The notes under the pieces are model-generated. The model worked only from the letters and a program-made list of their open reading frames with translations, searched no databases and was not told the DNA's origin. DNA of 64,000 bases from Gracilaria gracilis (lineage: Eukaryota > Rhodophyta > Florideophyceae > Gracilariales > Gracilariaceae): the NCBI GenBank assembly GCA_030374805.1, contig JARGSG010000096.1, positions 1 to 64,000 of the forward strand, written 5' to 3'. Positions within the stretch are counted from its first letter, which is position 1. The number at the start of each line of letters is the position of its first letter. Positions 48,408-59,911 of the stretch are shown here, in pieces. A program made the translations under genes and the position numbers.

Positions 48408-49957
48408 GCTGTGCGCCCGGGCGTCAGTTTGAAAAAGGAAGGTGATGGGTTTCAACGTTTGGCGGGGGCGTTTATGTGGTGAGCAGAAAGCACAGAGGTG
48501 GCGATGGAGAGATTGGAGGCCATTAGATTCAGAAAGCAGTTTTTTTTTTCTCCGTTGTGCTTGAATTACAACTGTTGAACGAGCTGTCAAAGCCAGGCGA
48601 GGCGATGCTCTCTATCGATAGGACAGAGAGACAATAATCTGAAGCAATGGCGGTGGCTCCCAGCCTTTAGCGATGAGCGGACAACACCTATGGGCGAACG
48701 TGGCGACGGAGGCGCAGTTAGAGCGTGTGGCGAGGGCACATGCACACGTCATACCGGCGCGCATGTACGTGTAGCTGCGCTGCACGTGTTCCACGCACAC
48801 AACGTACACACGTATTACACACACGCACGGAGCAGTGCTCTCTCCGGCGAACTGTAAACAGGGCGTTGACGCATTCATTCCCAGTCGTTCCTCCACGTTG
48901 CAGGAACGCTGCGCTTCCATTGGCAATGCGGCGATGTCAGCAGTATTCTTTCATACCGCAGATTCAACTCTTCGCGCTCAATGCTCCCGCCGCGCGCGAC
49001 GGCGCCGCCTCCTTCCGCCCCAACTCGACACGCGCCGACATCGCCGCACGCTGCCCACCGCTCTTGCGCCATAGATGTACGATAACGGCGCCGGCGACGC
49101 CGCAGCCCAGCGCCGTGGGACTGTGTTCAGATCGCCGCCTTTGAAACGTCACCGCCGCGAACCAATATCAACGCCGTCCCAACCCCACATCACATTCCCC
49201 GTCCGGCATACACCGCCCACATTCCACTGCACTCGCGTTCTCCGCGTGGCCGCGAACAGCGCACCCAATCCACCGCGTATCTATGAACTCGTGTGAGCGC
49301 CGCCGTCTTCGACACCCATTTCTCTTCATTTCAGCCGCACGTGAGATTGTCCTGACTCAGGACTCCTGAGCTTCACCGCCTTCACAGCTGTTTATTATTG
49401 CGAGACCACACTCTTGTAGAGTACAGTGCGTTAATCGCGTCTGCCTTCGTCGTCTGCCGCCGCTCACTTTCGTGCGTACCGTTACAAGGTTACACCCGTA
49501 TCGCTCGTCACGTGTGTAAACCAGCCCGGTATCGAAAACCCCCGCTGCGGCGCACCTACGTAGATATCTACTGTACACTGTACAGTGTACAGTACGATAC
49601 GATTTGTGGTAGCCTTTTCATCCATGCCATGTGACTGTAGTCTCCCAACTTGGAACCTTACCCGCATCATACAAGAACCCTTTCGATGCGTCGGCCCCCT
49701 TCCTTTATCATTGGTAGCAAAGGTACCAAATGGAAAGCTCCCACATGCATGATTGCAATCCTGTCTCGCACAATGCAAAAACTCACCCGTGACTGCTTTA
49801 GCTATGTCTTTTCAACCAAACAGTGCTGTATCTATCTGGCGAAACCTGTGAGAGCATTACTTAAGTGCCCTCCTCTCGCGCTCCCGAGTGCGCAACCGCA
49901 ATGAGCTGCTGTCCAGGTTTTGCTGCTTAGAAACTTCTCACTTGCTCATAGCAATAC
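48408..49957. other. Intergenic between divergent genes
   Basis: 1.55 kb. GC-rich part at 48.7-49.3 kb is open in several frames without protein signatures. No TATA box close to either start was identified. Confidence 0.4.
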
Positions 49958-49963
49958 TTGGCT

Positions 49964-51394
49964 ATGTATCGACTTGTCGCTCCCTTTGTTCTCGTAGCTC
50001 TCATCCTGAGCACTGCTCTAGCTGTCAACCCTGTCTCCATTCCCATTGTTCATGGCGGTCTCAATGTTCATACCAGGAAGTTTGCAAAGCTACCAGACTT
50101 CAATGGCGAACCAGCCAGGATCATCTGTATCGTCCCGCACGCCAATCACATTTACGTGTGTACGCTTAATGCCGTGTACAAAATCAACTCGCAAGGATCT
50201 GTTTCTCTCTATCTGGATGTGGCGTATGCGATCTCCACCAATACAGACAGGTATCTCAATATGTTCAACAAGATGCATGGCGGCGTACGAAGCATTGCGT
50301 TTCATCCTAACTTTTTACAGAATGGAAGGTTATACATCGCCGCCATGGAATCAAGACCAGCAAATCCGCGCAACTTCTATTACTTGTCCGATTCCTCCAA
50401 ACCAATTAAAGCCGATAGTGTTCTCTTGGAGTTCGTTCACGATTTTGAGACTGGTGTTCCGATTGTTTCCACATATCGCAACGTGTTTCGCGTTGGTATG
50501 CCTGTTTTTGACCATCCAATCAAGCAAATAGCCTTCTTCGGCAATTATCTGTACATCGCCCACGGTGATGGCTCGTTTCAATCCGCAACTGCTGGTGGTG
50601 GTCAGAGAAGTGATGCTCTTGGTAAGATACTCCGCATTAATCCACTTCGACGAGGTAAACTTCCGTTCACAGTGCCGCCCGATAACCCGTTCGTGAACAG
50701 ATCCTCCATGATCAACGAAGTGTACGCTATGGGATTCCGGAATCCGCACAACATCTGTTTTGGAAATAGCGGGGCTCTGTACGTAGCGGACGCAGGTCGG
50801 GACAACATTGAAGAAATTAATATGGTTGTCAGGGGTGGCAACTATGGCTGGGCAAACCGTGAAGGCACTTTTGTTCACAAGAGCGAGGGTGGGCTTGTTA
50901 CTGGTGTTTCTCCACTTCCTGTGAATGACGCAAGGTTTGGATACATTTATCCAGCGGCGCAGGTTGGTCACTATGGAAAAGAAGGTGCTGGCTTTGTCGG
51001 GCAAGCTGTTGCCGGTGGATGTCCAGTGGAAAATGGATCTCCCATGGGTGGTAACTACTACTACGCTGACTTCCCTAAGACTGGAAGACTGTTCTTTTCC
51101 ACGCTCTATGAACTCAAGCATGCCAAAACTAGAGGGCCCGCCTGGCAACTTAAACAAGCCCGTACGAGACAGGCTACGATATACTATGACCATGATGGTC
51201 TCGCTGTGAGTGCACCTTTAAGATTTAACACACTTGGAGATGTGGTCAAGCATGATGGTGAACAAAATAGTAAGGGCAGAGTGGACATCCGCTTTGGAAG
51301 GGGCCCGAGGGGAGAGCTGTACTGGTCGAGCAAGAGCAGTGGACGTGTATATTTGTTTACTTCATCCCTTCCCGGAGGTCCCGGTGGCCCGTGA
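49964..51394 (+). CDS. Secreted PQQ-sugar-dehydrogenase-like beta-propeller
   Basis: A protein of about 476 residues with signal peptide (MYRLVAPFVLVALILSTALA); ATG 49958 two codons earlier is equally possible. Motifs of the soluble glucose/sorbosone dehydrogenase (GSDH) family appear in order: HGGVRSIAFHPNF, ALGKILRINPL, GFRNPHNICF, VADAGRDNIEEIN and GGNYGW, then YPAAQVGHYG. These build a six-bladed propeller that in bacteria binds PQQ and in animals occurs in HHIP/HHIPL proteins. It may oxidise sugars in the cell wall or medium, or be a non-enzymatic propeller; I cannot confirm the PQQ ligands. A glycine/proline tail ends the protein. Confidence 0.88.
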   Translation: MYRLVAPFVLVALILSTALAVNPVSIPIVHGGLNVHTRKFAKLPDFNGEPARIICIVPHANHIYVCTLNAVYKINSQGSVSLYLDVAYAISTNTDRYLNMFNKMHGGVRSIAFHPNFLQNGRLYIAAMESRPANPRNFYYLSDSSKPIKADSVLLEFVHDFETGVPIVSTYRNVFRVGMPVFDHPIKQIAFFGNYLYIAHGDGSFQSATAGGGQRSDALGKILRINPLRRGKLPFTVPPDNPFVNRSSMINEVYAMGFRNPHNICFGNSGALYVADAGRDNIEEINMVVRGGNYGWANREGTFVHKSEGGLVTGVSPLPVNDARFGYIYPAAQVGHYGKEGAGFVGQAVAGGCPVENGSPMGGNYYYADFPKTGRLFFSTLYELKHAKTRGPAWQLKQARTRQATIYYDHDGLAVSAPLRFNTLGDVVKHDGEQNSKGRVDIRFGRGPRGELYWSSKSSGRVYLFTSSLPGGPGGP

Positions 51395-52977
51395 CCTGTC
51401 ATTCTGGAGTCTCGAATGAGCGGAACATTCAACAAGAGTCAGCGGTTAGTTCTCGAGACGGCACTGTCTAGGGATACGGATCCTGTGATGAGGAATGGCA
51501 CAGAAGCGGTACGCAGAATGGGAATGCGTGTTTGTGGCATACCAAGGGTAGATAACTAAGTTACCGAGCACTGATTTGCCGAATGAAGCTCGGAAATGAC
51601 ACATACAGTATTTGGCATGTAGAGCAGTTTGCTGGTTCAGCTTCTGAATTTGTACCATGCAGCACCTCTTGTCTGCCTTCAGTTACGCAACTCCTTTTCG
51701 ACGGTATCTACAGTAAGTTGGTATATAATTGAGGCTGAACCACAAGAAAGTGACAACCTCGTTCGTTCCTGGCGGTGAGCGTGATTTGTAGAGTGGTAAT
51801 GAAGTAAACGCGGACGTATCGGTAGTTAACTGTAAACGTAAAGTTAACCCTTTACAACTCGTATCTACAACAAGAAGCACCTCTGTTGAGCACTTGTCTG
51901 AAAGCTGTCACGCAGGCCACTGGCACTACGCAACAGTTTGACGATAAAGCTTTGCAGCAGCAACTCCTGCTGTGGTTTCATCATGAAATAAATCCGTCCA
52001 CGATTTCATTTTAATTCTATTCCATGTTGGAACAATGTCCAAGTTTTTACCTGGAAAGAGAATTCTAGTTCCATACGTATAGGACAAGTTTTCACACAGT
52101 GTGAGTTTCTGTCCCCCATTTGCCTTCGAGGCACGATGTGTGACCAAACATGTAACATTGCTTATTTCTACTACACGGTAGCGTTTCAGTGAACAAGCAC
52201 AACATTATGTCTAACGCCATCCAGGGATAGTACCAGAACTAAACCTCTTCGATCTGAATCATAGCATGTATTTCATATAAATCTAACCCCGAACAATACA
52301 TGATGTGAGCACCTAAAGCGCCAAAGGAAAAAAAAAAAGGATAATTGCACTTTTTGCCCCAACGTCGCAAATGACGATGATCAATTTGTTCTGCGATGTC
52401 CCATGAGCGCTTTGTCGAGAGAGATCGTCGAAGTTTATCGTCAGCAGATACTAATAGAATATGATGGCCCAAAAAAATATTGCTTTATCTGCTCAGGTAC
52501 TGTGTTTTAAACAGAAACGAACTGCAATAATCTCTGAGATTTAGCTACATATTCCCCCCAAAATAAGATGGATAGTGAGGGAGGCTACTTCAAGAAATTC
52601 AGCCATTGTAGCATAGGAATAAAAGCATATTGTAGATACCTTCACAAATGAAAGCTTTAGGCATTGCTTCTGGAAAGATAAATTATGGTTCCTGTTAACT
52701 TTGTAAAGGCAGCAGCAGAGTATCAAAGCGCCAAATTTTGAAACCGTTGTCCAAGTTCCCGGCCAACATCGCAACAGCAGTGGTACCTAGAAAAGCAGAG
52801 GTTGCTCTATCTCTCTTCCTTCTTGGGTGCAGATATCAATCTTTACCATATGTACAAAAAGCTCTTTCACAAGCCTGATCTGGACATATTATGAAATCCA
52901 CAAATTCTGGCCTTCTTCAAAAAGAAAAGTTCATCGGAACACTTACTCCAGTTTGTGCAAAACTTAAATTGTCCTCA
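51395..52977. other. Intergenic, no gene recognised
   Basis: AT-rich 1.6 kb between convergent genes, containing A runs (52324-52337) and only short meaningless frames. Confidence 0.45.
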
Positions 52978-53820
52978 CTAAATAGTGAAATACACTGAAT
53001 CAGACTCTGGGGTGAAAAAGGAAGCTGGGTCGAGAAAAATTCGGCGCAGTTGGGATACCTCTACAGCCTTCGCACACGGAGATGTACTCTTGCTAATTCG
53101 ATCGGCCGGAAGTGATGGTGGTCCATCCTGAACCCACGTGCCCCGACACTCAAAAGTCACAAACTTGCCGTTCGCATCCCTGTTCCAAACGTACAAATCT
53201 TGAAGTACTTCTTGGAAAACTCCTGACATATAAAGCTCTGATCTCACTCTTATTCTTTCTGGATATAAGTTGGCGCCATACTCCGGAATAGCGTAGAATA
53301 GCACTCCTTTGTCTCGTTTCCATGGACTGGTTCGATCGACGGAAGCCAGTAGGTTGGCCACTTTCTTCTCATAAAAAGCCATTATCGGCGAATTTGCATT
53401 GCGGTGGCACGTCACAAAGTTCCTTCCATCTTTGTTTGAGCCGCCCAGTTGGGCGCCAATCAAATGACATCTGTTTCTGTGGCTTCCTTTCGGTTCGGGC
53501 ACTGGAAGGTCTTCCCATCCACTAGGTTCAATGCTTCGGTCTGGAGCGGTGGGTTTCCTCAGATTCCAATAGGTATCACTGTTCATCAAAGCAGATGCTC
53601 CCAGGGTCCCTTCATCACTGTTAAACCCTTCATAGTTGAGATAACCGCCGTTATCCCGAAATCCGTTGACGTTTGCGTCATCTCTTTTGTTAACATTCCT
53701 TGTCCGAATAGTGTTGTTCAAGTCCATAGCTTGTTTCCAATTGATGGCTGTGGCTTGTGCACTATGCAACACCGCCAGCAGCGTAAGAACTGAAGCAATT
53801 GCTCTGTGCTGAAAAGGCAT
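52978..53820 (-). CDS. Secreted DNA/RNA non-specific endonuclease
   Basis: A 280-residue protein with signal peptide (MPFQHRAIASVLTLLAVLHSAQA). The catalytic region reads RCHLIGAQLGGSNKDGRNFV (about 117-136), then RNANSPIMAFYE: the His of RCHLIG as general base and the Asn residues of RNFV and NANSPIM as metal ligands. This is the beta-beta-alpha metal fold of the EndA/NucA-type family with D/N-R-G/C-H variation. The context and secretion suggest nutrient scavenging or defence in the extracellular space (inference). The body is otherwise of normal length. The promoter region holds a (GT)n(GA)n microsatellite starting about 110 bp upstream, and a TATATAAG on the minus strand near 54019. Confidence 0.9.
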   Translation of the reverse strand: MPFQHRAIASVLTLLAVLHSAQATAINWKQAMDLNNTIRTRNVNKRDDANVNGFRDNGGYLNYEGFNSDEGTLGASALMNSDTYWNLRKPTAPDRSIEPSGWEDLPVPEPKGSHRNRCHLIGAQLGGSNKDGRNFVTCHRNANSPIMAFYEKKVANLLASVDRTSPWKRDKGVLFYAIPEYGANLYPERIRVRSELYMSGVFQEVLQDLYVWNRDANGKFVTFECRGTWVQDGPPSLPADRISKSTSPCAKAVEVSQLRRIFLDPASFFTPESDSVYFTI

Positions 53821-53930
53821 GTTGCAATTCTCGACAGACTTTCAGACGCTTGTTGATTACTTTGATGGAACAAACCGATGCTGTAGATTCGATTAGCAGC
53901 CAACAAGTTCCGGGATCCAAATGTATGGAG

Positions 53931-53955
53931 TGTGTGTGTGTGTGTGTGTGTGTGT

Positions 53956-53992
<37 letters not shown>
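53931..53992. repeat. (GT)n(GA)n microsatellite
   Basis: About 26 bp of GT followed by about 36 bp of GA with one interruption, located 110-170 bp upstream of the endonuclease start. It could influence its promoter. Confidence 0.9.
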
Positions 53993-53994
<2 letters not shown>

Positions 53995-54026
53995 AGAGAT
54001 TGCGTGTAGCTCATGCGCACTTATAT

Positions 54027-54747
54027 ACTCAAGGATAGGGTTCATGGTATTGTGTTATGTACTTCATGCAGATGGAATACACTAGTGCTCTCTCATTCTC
54101 GCTCGTTCTCGTTCTCGTTCTCTCGTCCTCTCCCTCGAAATCCTTGGCAGGTTTGCCTAGATATGCCAGCGGAATGCATCGAATTACGTCTACCACAGGT
54201 CCGTAGATATTATCTTATTTAAAAGACAGGACAGAGTTTGGAGAGAAAGGGGTGGCTTAGGGGAGGAGGGGAGGAGGAGGACCACTCCTATAATTTTAGA
54301 CAGCAGCAGAGAAATTCGATTAGGGATCATTGGATACACCTTGCTAGTCGTGATCGCCCTTGATGATGATGAAAAGCTTTCATTGAAAGCGTATCATATC
54401 CAGGTATCTACATGTACTGTACCATCGGTACACGACAATACCCCCGCTGTACTCTCAAGACATTCACTGCCGAAGTGCAAGCTTCTTTCTCACTCTCTCA
54501 CCCTCTCACTCTCTCTTTCTTTCTGCATGTGAAACGCGTACGAGGCCAAAGTTTCCTTCATAGCTATTTACTAGACTGCTTGCAATATTGTAAATGGTCT
54601 TGCCTAGACGAAGTTACCAAGGTAGTACGAGTAATGTAAGTGAAAGCACGCATCAGCACAAAGTTTCGATGGTGTCCTTATCGTTAACGCCTTTCCCTAC
54701 ACCGAGAAGCCGCAATCGAATTTGCGTGATGTAGCTTTGTTGCCAAA
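54027..54747. other. Intergenic, low-complexity pyrimidine tracts
   Basis: CT-rich stretches near 54095-54135 and 54485-54525. No gene seen. Confidence 0.4.
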
Positions 54748-54834
54748 AGCCAGGACAGTGGCTCCACTCAGCCAGGACAGTGGGTCCACTCAGCCAGGAC
54801 AGTGGGTCCACTCAGCCAGGACGGTGGCTCCTTG
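54748..54834. repeat. 22-bp tandem repeat, four copies
   Basis: Units at 54748, 54770, 54792 and 54814 with core GCCAGGACAGTGG; the last is diverged and followed by a GTGGCTC/GAGCCAC hairpin (54824-54840). Confidence 0.9.
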
Positions 54835-54885
54835 AGCCACTAATGGCGGTACCGGGCGTTCCTGACGGAAAGACGGGAATAAGTA

Positions 54886-55526
54886 CAGTAGACCCTTGGT
54901 ATATGGGTACCGCGTAAGATGGATATCTAGCATATTAGGATATGGTTGCCATCTACGCGAGCGAGAACCCGCTTTGGGTAGCTTCAGCAATGATAGGATA
55001 CGGATATAGAGATAATGTAGGAGAACTGAAAAAAGGAAGTGTTACATAAAAAAGAGGTTTTATGATACTGTGCCCCCTTGTTGTAAGGATATATATCATT
55101 AAATTATGAGTTTTTCCACCCATGCATGGAGTTCATGAATTGTTTCCGCAATAGCCACCAACAGAGGTTGCACATAAACGGCTATACCCAATAATGATGA
55201 AAAGACTGTCGAAGAAGACAGAGACACTACGTTGTTGGAAGAGTTGGCGATGGAGGACAAGCTGGATTACCTGGCTGTTGCGCTACTGGCTTTAGAGGAG
55301 GAAGATAAAGGTAACCGTGAAGGTGTATTAGTTCTAACGCAAAGGTCGCTACGCAGTCGACGTATTTCCAATATGACGGTCTCGTATAAAGCCATTCTTT
55401 GGAACTCAGTAGGAGCTTGCTACTCCCTGTTAGACTACATAAAGACAACCCTCGTTTTATGCTTAACCGTCTTAGAAGGATGCGGGTGCTGTCTATGCTC
55501 CGCATCCTTCTAACAAGGGTTTACTG
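54886..55526 (+). mobile_element. Pogo-like DNA transposon remnant
   Basis: A 641-bp segment whose ends are CAGTAGACCCTTGGTA (left) and, inverted, CAGTAAACCCTTGTTA (right), 14 of 16 matching, flanked by TA at 54884-54885 and 55527-55528. TA target and CAGTARACCCTTG ends are typical of the pogo/Tigger branch of Tc1/mariner. A frame starting about 55232 (EELAMEDKLDYLAVALLALEEE) may be the acidic C terminus of the transposase; the DDE core is absent. A 12-bp hairpin (55475-55486, 55501-55512) lies near the right end. It is internally deleted. Confidence 0.65.
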
Positions 55527-56766
55527 TATACTTGTGTAGAGCGCGGTATGCCAGCGATAGCGTTGAGGTACGACGGTACTGTAACGTTAGCGTTCCTGCT
55601 TCGAACTTCGGCCCTTTCCGCCGGCTTTGAACTACCTTCGTACCCGATATTCACGGTGCGGTGGGAACCAGCCCCAAGTGTTTCCTCCGAATGATAGCAC
55701 AAGAAAGCGCCCGTCGGCGAGGGGCGGAGCCAGCCTGAGAGTGCGGAAACCTGGTGCTGCGCCTTGAAAGCACCTTTCCTGCCGTCTCGGAATCAGGGGC
55801 GACAGGCCATAATAAAGAAGAAGAACACCTTACGCGGCGAGCTCTAGAGGTTGAATGGAGAGGTTCAGTGAAGAAGAAGGCGATCATCGTCGCAAACGAA
55901 ACGCTTCTGCGGTCGAAAACACCTTAGGTACCTAATACTTTCTTTGTACCATATTATAGCCCCGTGAGTGTAGCACGGCTACTGATTTGTGGTTTGTGGC
56001 TACGGTGTAGAGATAAGTGTTATAGGTTGTTGGGGTTCTTAGCATACCCCCGCGTACGAGTAATTCACGTACGCGTTTCATAAATGAGAGAGAGAGAAAG
56101 AAGAAGAAAGCACCCTACAAAATCTTGCAGCATCATGGGTTAACCAGACGCCAAACGCCGACAAGCCCAGCACCGACACACGGCCCTTCTACATGAGAGC
56201 ACGAGACCCACAACAGACAGACGTCTCTCTCTCTCTCTCTCTCTCTTTCGTACCTTTACGAAAGTAGTACGAAAGTAATACAAAGCCGATAAGAAGGACC
56301 GTACTAGCCCAACTACAAATTGTGCGTAATGGTGGAGTAACGAGCTCCGAGATTCGAGATTGTCCTCGCCGGCATAATGCTAGTGACAGATATGGCCGTG
56401 AAGTTCAAGGCGTACGGTAGCAGGTGATAATGAGTTATGTTTCCACGGACTTAGCAATTACTAGAGCGATTACCTGAAATAGCAGCTACGAGCATGGCGA
56501 GTGTAGAAGCACAGATTGAAACAACGCTAACAAGAGGCACATTATAGTAACCTTACCACCAAGTCTGTGATTTCGAACATGTATGGTATGACGCTGCAGA
56601 GGGTATACGTATATACATATACAGGCGAGCAGTACGGCGACGCTTGATTACCTGGGCGTAGAACGATATCCTTCACACCGCCAAGTGACGGAGTTCCCAC
56701 TGAGAGTTAGATACTCGATGGCAAAGTTTATCAGAAAAATACCCGGTACTCTTTGTATAATTCGAA
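55527..56766. other. Intergenic with microsatellites
   Basis: Contains (GA)n near 56085-56100 and (TC)n at 56224-56247. No gene recognised. Confidence 0.45.
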
Positions 56767-56777
56767 ACTATCATGAT

Positions 56778-56866
56778 CTCTCTCTCGTTTACGAGTGCAC
56801 TAGCTTAATCATAACTTGGTGCAGAACGTTTCTGTTCAAAGAAACGCTCTCTCACTAGAAAAGCCA
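56778..56866 (-). mobile_element. Extremely 5'-truncated LINE tail
   Basis: An 89-bp insertion on the minus strand flanked by the 11-bp duplication ACTATCATGAT (56767-56777 and 56867-56877). It encodes LAFLVRERFFEQKRSAPSYD and stop, then about 18 bp and a (GA)n tail. Same family as the copies at 18660 and 58360. Confidence 0.85.
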
Positions 56867-57151
56867 ACTATCATGATGATGTTCCAGGGTTCGAGTGCGG
56901 CTCAGTTGTCTCGGACGCGATGGTGACGGATACTTTCGGAAGCGGCGATATGACTTTAAACACCGGCGAATCTTGAGCGAATGAAAAGCGGTACGGTTAA
57001 ACCGCCGTCCACAATCGCGGCATACGAAAACCTTCCACGGTACAAGACTAATGTTATAGAGCGGCTGAAACCTCAAAAGTTTTGAGTCCAAACTTTGTCG
57101 CCTCGGCGACGAATAGCAGGCGAACCGTACGGTTTTCGACAGCACCATGAG

Positions 57152-58018
57152 CTATGCAATCAAGTTCTTGATTGGCCAATGTTCACACTTTCGACAGATG
57201 AACAACACGTAAACTTCACCATCACCTATACACAAGTCATGACCATCACGCGCTTCTTGTCGACTCTCATCGATGGGGAACCATCGAGTAGAATCACCGC
57301 CATAATCGCCACTAGAAATGGAGAGCAGATGGTCCATTACAGCACCACAATCATTGCATTTGCAGGTATCATATGCATTCGACCAAGCAATATACCCTCC
57401 AACTTTGGTATTCGGAGCAGCCCCCCAACAATACTGATAACTGTTATCATCTCCCGAAATGCCAAGGTGATTCAGATCAGCCCGTCCATTATCTGCAATC
57501 CAATTCTCCACTTGCTCTGGAAGGGTAGAGGATATCATTTCCGCTTCATCGTAACTCGGGTATTCTTCTACTCTCTCAGGATGTAGTCCACACGGTTTGG
57601 GAATTGAAAACCCATATGTACCTTCCGCAGGAGGAGGAACGTCATTCAACGGAAGCAACCTCGTCGAATCATCTTCACCAACATATCGCCATTTGCAAAA
57701 CGGATAGAAGCCATGGTCTGCCTGCTCATGGTCTTGTTCCGGACACCACAACAATTGGAACAGGTTCTTGCCAGCAGGGAACCCAAGTTCAGCAACGTCA
57801 TCACGGTATATCTGCAAAATAGCTGTCATATTATGGCCATCAACCGGACAAGTGGGCCACGGTTCGTTCACTGGCCAGTAGAAATGACCGCCCATCTTGG
57901 AGGATAGTGTGGAGAGCGCATGAGTGGTCTTTCGAGGATGAAGGAACACGGCGAGCTTCTTGGGGAGTTGCGGGAAGTGCGTTGACAGATCGAAAGTTGG
58001 GGTATAGGTTTTTGGCAT
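57152..58018 (-). CDS. DUF1963 (YwqG-like) family protein
   Basis: A 288-residue protein if started at 58018 (MPKTYTPTFDLSTHFPQLPKK); the frame stays open upstream to 58213, where a hydrophobic stretch (SLFFIASSTCLVPP) could be a signal peptide, so the start is uncertain. Family motifs are KMGGHFYWPVNEPWPTCP, ILQIYRDDV and NLFQLLWCPE near the start and VGGYIAWSNAYDTCKC, STRWFPIDESRQ and VYVLFICRKC near the end. This is the DUF1963 fold, two related beta domains; YwqG-type proteins have no defined reaction. Paired CxxC-like cysteines may bind metal. Confidence 0.72.
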   Translation of the reverse strand: MPKTYTPTFDLSTHFPQLPKKLAVFLHPRKTTHALSTLSSKMGGHFYWPVNEPWPTCPVDGHNMTAILQIYRDDVAELGFPAGKNLFQLLWCPEQDHEQADHGFYPFCKWRYVGEDDSTRLLPLNDVPPPAEGTYGFSIPKPCGLHPERVEEYPSYDEAEMISSTLPEQVENWIADNGRADLNHLGISGDDNSYQYCWGAAPNTKVGGYIAWSNAYDTCKCNDCGAVMDHLLSISSGDYGGDSTRWFPIDESRQEARDGHDLCIGDGEVYVLFICRKCEHWPIKNLIA

Positions 58019-58362
58019 GCTGTATAGGTTTGCACGTAAGATTAGATGGCGACGCTCTGGCGTTGGATCGCGAGAAGTGCGTAGCACTTGATCTTGAGTG
58101 TGGTGTGTCTGGATTCGACAGCAAGGTGGCACTAGGCAGGTTGAGCTTGCGATGAAGAACAGTGACATCGCAATAACAGACCTCGCACTGGCCCGAGGTC
58201 GGCGGCGTGGCATACGCTATGGAAACGTCCTGTAAGATGCACAGCAGCATTCACAAGATGCACGATTGCCGTGCCGCACGTCACGTACAGGGTAGCGCGA
58301 AAAAAGCTGAAGTTCCTACTGCGTGTTCATCTCTCTTGTTCATCGCACCGCACTAAAGCCTC

Positions 58363-58866
58363 TCTCTCTCTCTCGCACTAAAGCCTCCATCTAGCCTAAT
58401 TACAACAAAATGTAGTGCGTTTCTGGTGAAAGAAATGTTCTCCCACTAAGAAGGCCAGCACCTTCTCAGGCCATTTTCTGGTGATATCAGAGACAACAAG
58501 ACTCCGGCGTTCACAAAGAGGCGGCAAGCAAATTCGTCTACTTAGCGTTCTTTTCGGGCATCGCAGTACATAGTGTTTAACATCATTCAGTACTCCTGGA
58601 CGGCAATCACAGACTAACCTCTTTTCAAGTAAATGAGTCCTTAAGCCAAGGAGAATGTCTGACAAACAGTTGAGAAAGAACGACCTCTGCTTCTCTCTGT
58701 GAAACTGAATGTTGCAACTCGTCTGGTAGAGAACGAAGCAAAGGTTCTCGCTTGTTTCTCGTTGATACTCTCCTTTGTAAAGCCTCATCTCTATTGCATT
58801 GTTTTGCGTAAGTGGGTTGCTTGGAGGAACGCTTTCTAGGAATGGGTGACATTCTCCCTTACGCAA
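58363..58866 (-). mobile_element. LINE 3' fragment with C-terminal CCHC
   Basis: On the minus strand a 156-codon frame (58396-58866) ends in a tail typical of LINE ORF2 proteins: VCDCRPGVLNDVKHYVLRCP, then ICLPPLCERRSLVVSDITRK and FLVGEHFFHQKR, close to the copy at 18660. A short 3' UTR leads to a (GA)n run at 58363-58373. The reverse transcriptase domain is absent, so the copy is 5'-truncated. The (GA)n run is sandwiched by a 14-bp direct repeat (58349-58362, 58374-58387). The 5' boundary is uncertain. Confidence 0.75.
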
Positions 58867-59828
58867 TACTCAAAAGTAGCTGATGCTTTCCGGTCCTTCT
58901 CTGGAACATTTCTAAGAAGTGATGATTGTTGCAGAACTGTCAGCTTATGATAAATCATCTCAACGTTCAACGTTCTTGCAAAACAGCGGCCTGTCTGCTG
59001 GAAATATGTAAAAGTATGCGATTTTGATCCAGGATAAAACGGCGGCAGGTATGGAAGAGACAGGGACTGAATGCAAAAACGTCTGTTACGTCACTGACTG
59101 CAGCAGCGCAGATACATGCCCGTGATTGGATCTTGATGATATTGAAACCGACGCTTTTAGGTTCTTCCATCGTACCAGAATCTCTGGCGGATAAATGGCC
59201 CCACCGGAGCGTCTACTATGAGTCTTGCTTGCTCTTTGACTTCCTTCGTAACGTATCTTTGTTACCTCGTCGAAGTAATCAACTCCGAAGCTCGAGTTAA
59301 AGGAACTAGCATGTTCATGTGGTTGCCAAACACGCGAATATTTCGGTGGATGCTAGAGAGATATCATGGTTGCTACCAAGTGCTAGAGTGGAACTGCCAA
59401 ACCGTGCATATCACCGGGAATGCGTATCGATAGAGCCAATAATGTCTTCACCCCGTATCCTTAACGTACCTATGGCTGGATCGGGTTCATACCGTCAGAG
59501 ACAGGAACCGGTACGTTGAAGGAACTACACAGCAATCGCCATGGTGGGAGTATCATGCAGACCACCAAACATATACTTCATCTGAAGCTGCTACACAAGA
59601 CAAAGGTAACGCCGAATATTTGTACGATTTCCGCCACTGTTATGCATGAGTCTATCTCTTGTGACATATGTCATGAGAAAACGATCACCGTGACGGAGCG
59701 AGGAAGCTTGCAGTACCTGCATAAGCATGTAGTGTTAAACGGCCTTTATCGGCATTTTTACACAGTGGAAAGGGTTTCTGAGGCTTGAAGGTTTGCTGAG
59801 GACAAGCACAGACTGTTCCCATCGACGG
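58867..59828. other. Intergenic, no gene recognised
   Basis: Short frames only. May include upstream LINE remnants near 58870-58930, not recognisable as protein. Confidence 0.4.
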
Positions 59829-59836
59829 TATAAATT
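59829..59836 (+). promoter_or_regulatory. TATA box for the mucin-linker protein
   Basis: TATAAATT lies about 80 bp upstream of ATG 59912. Confidence 0.6.
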
Positions 59837-59911
59837 GGTTGCCTCACATGGTTTGAAAGATTGTTGTACTTTCTCCATTGCTCATCCCTCAGAGTATTCG
59901 GTTCCGGCGTC

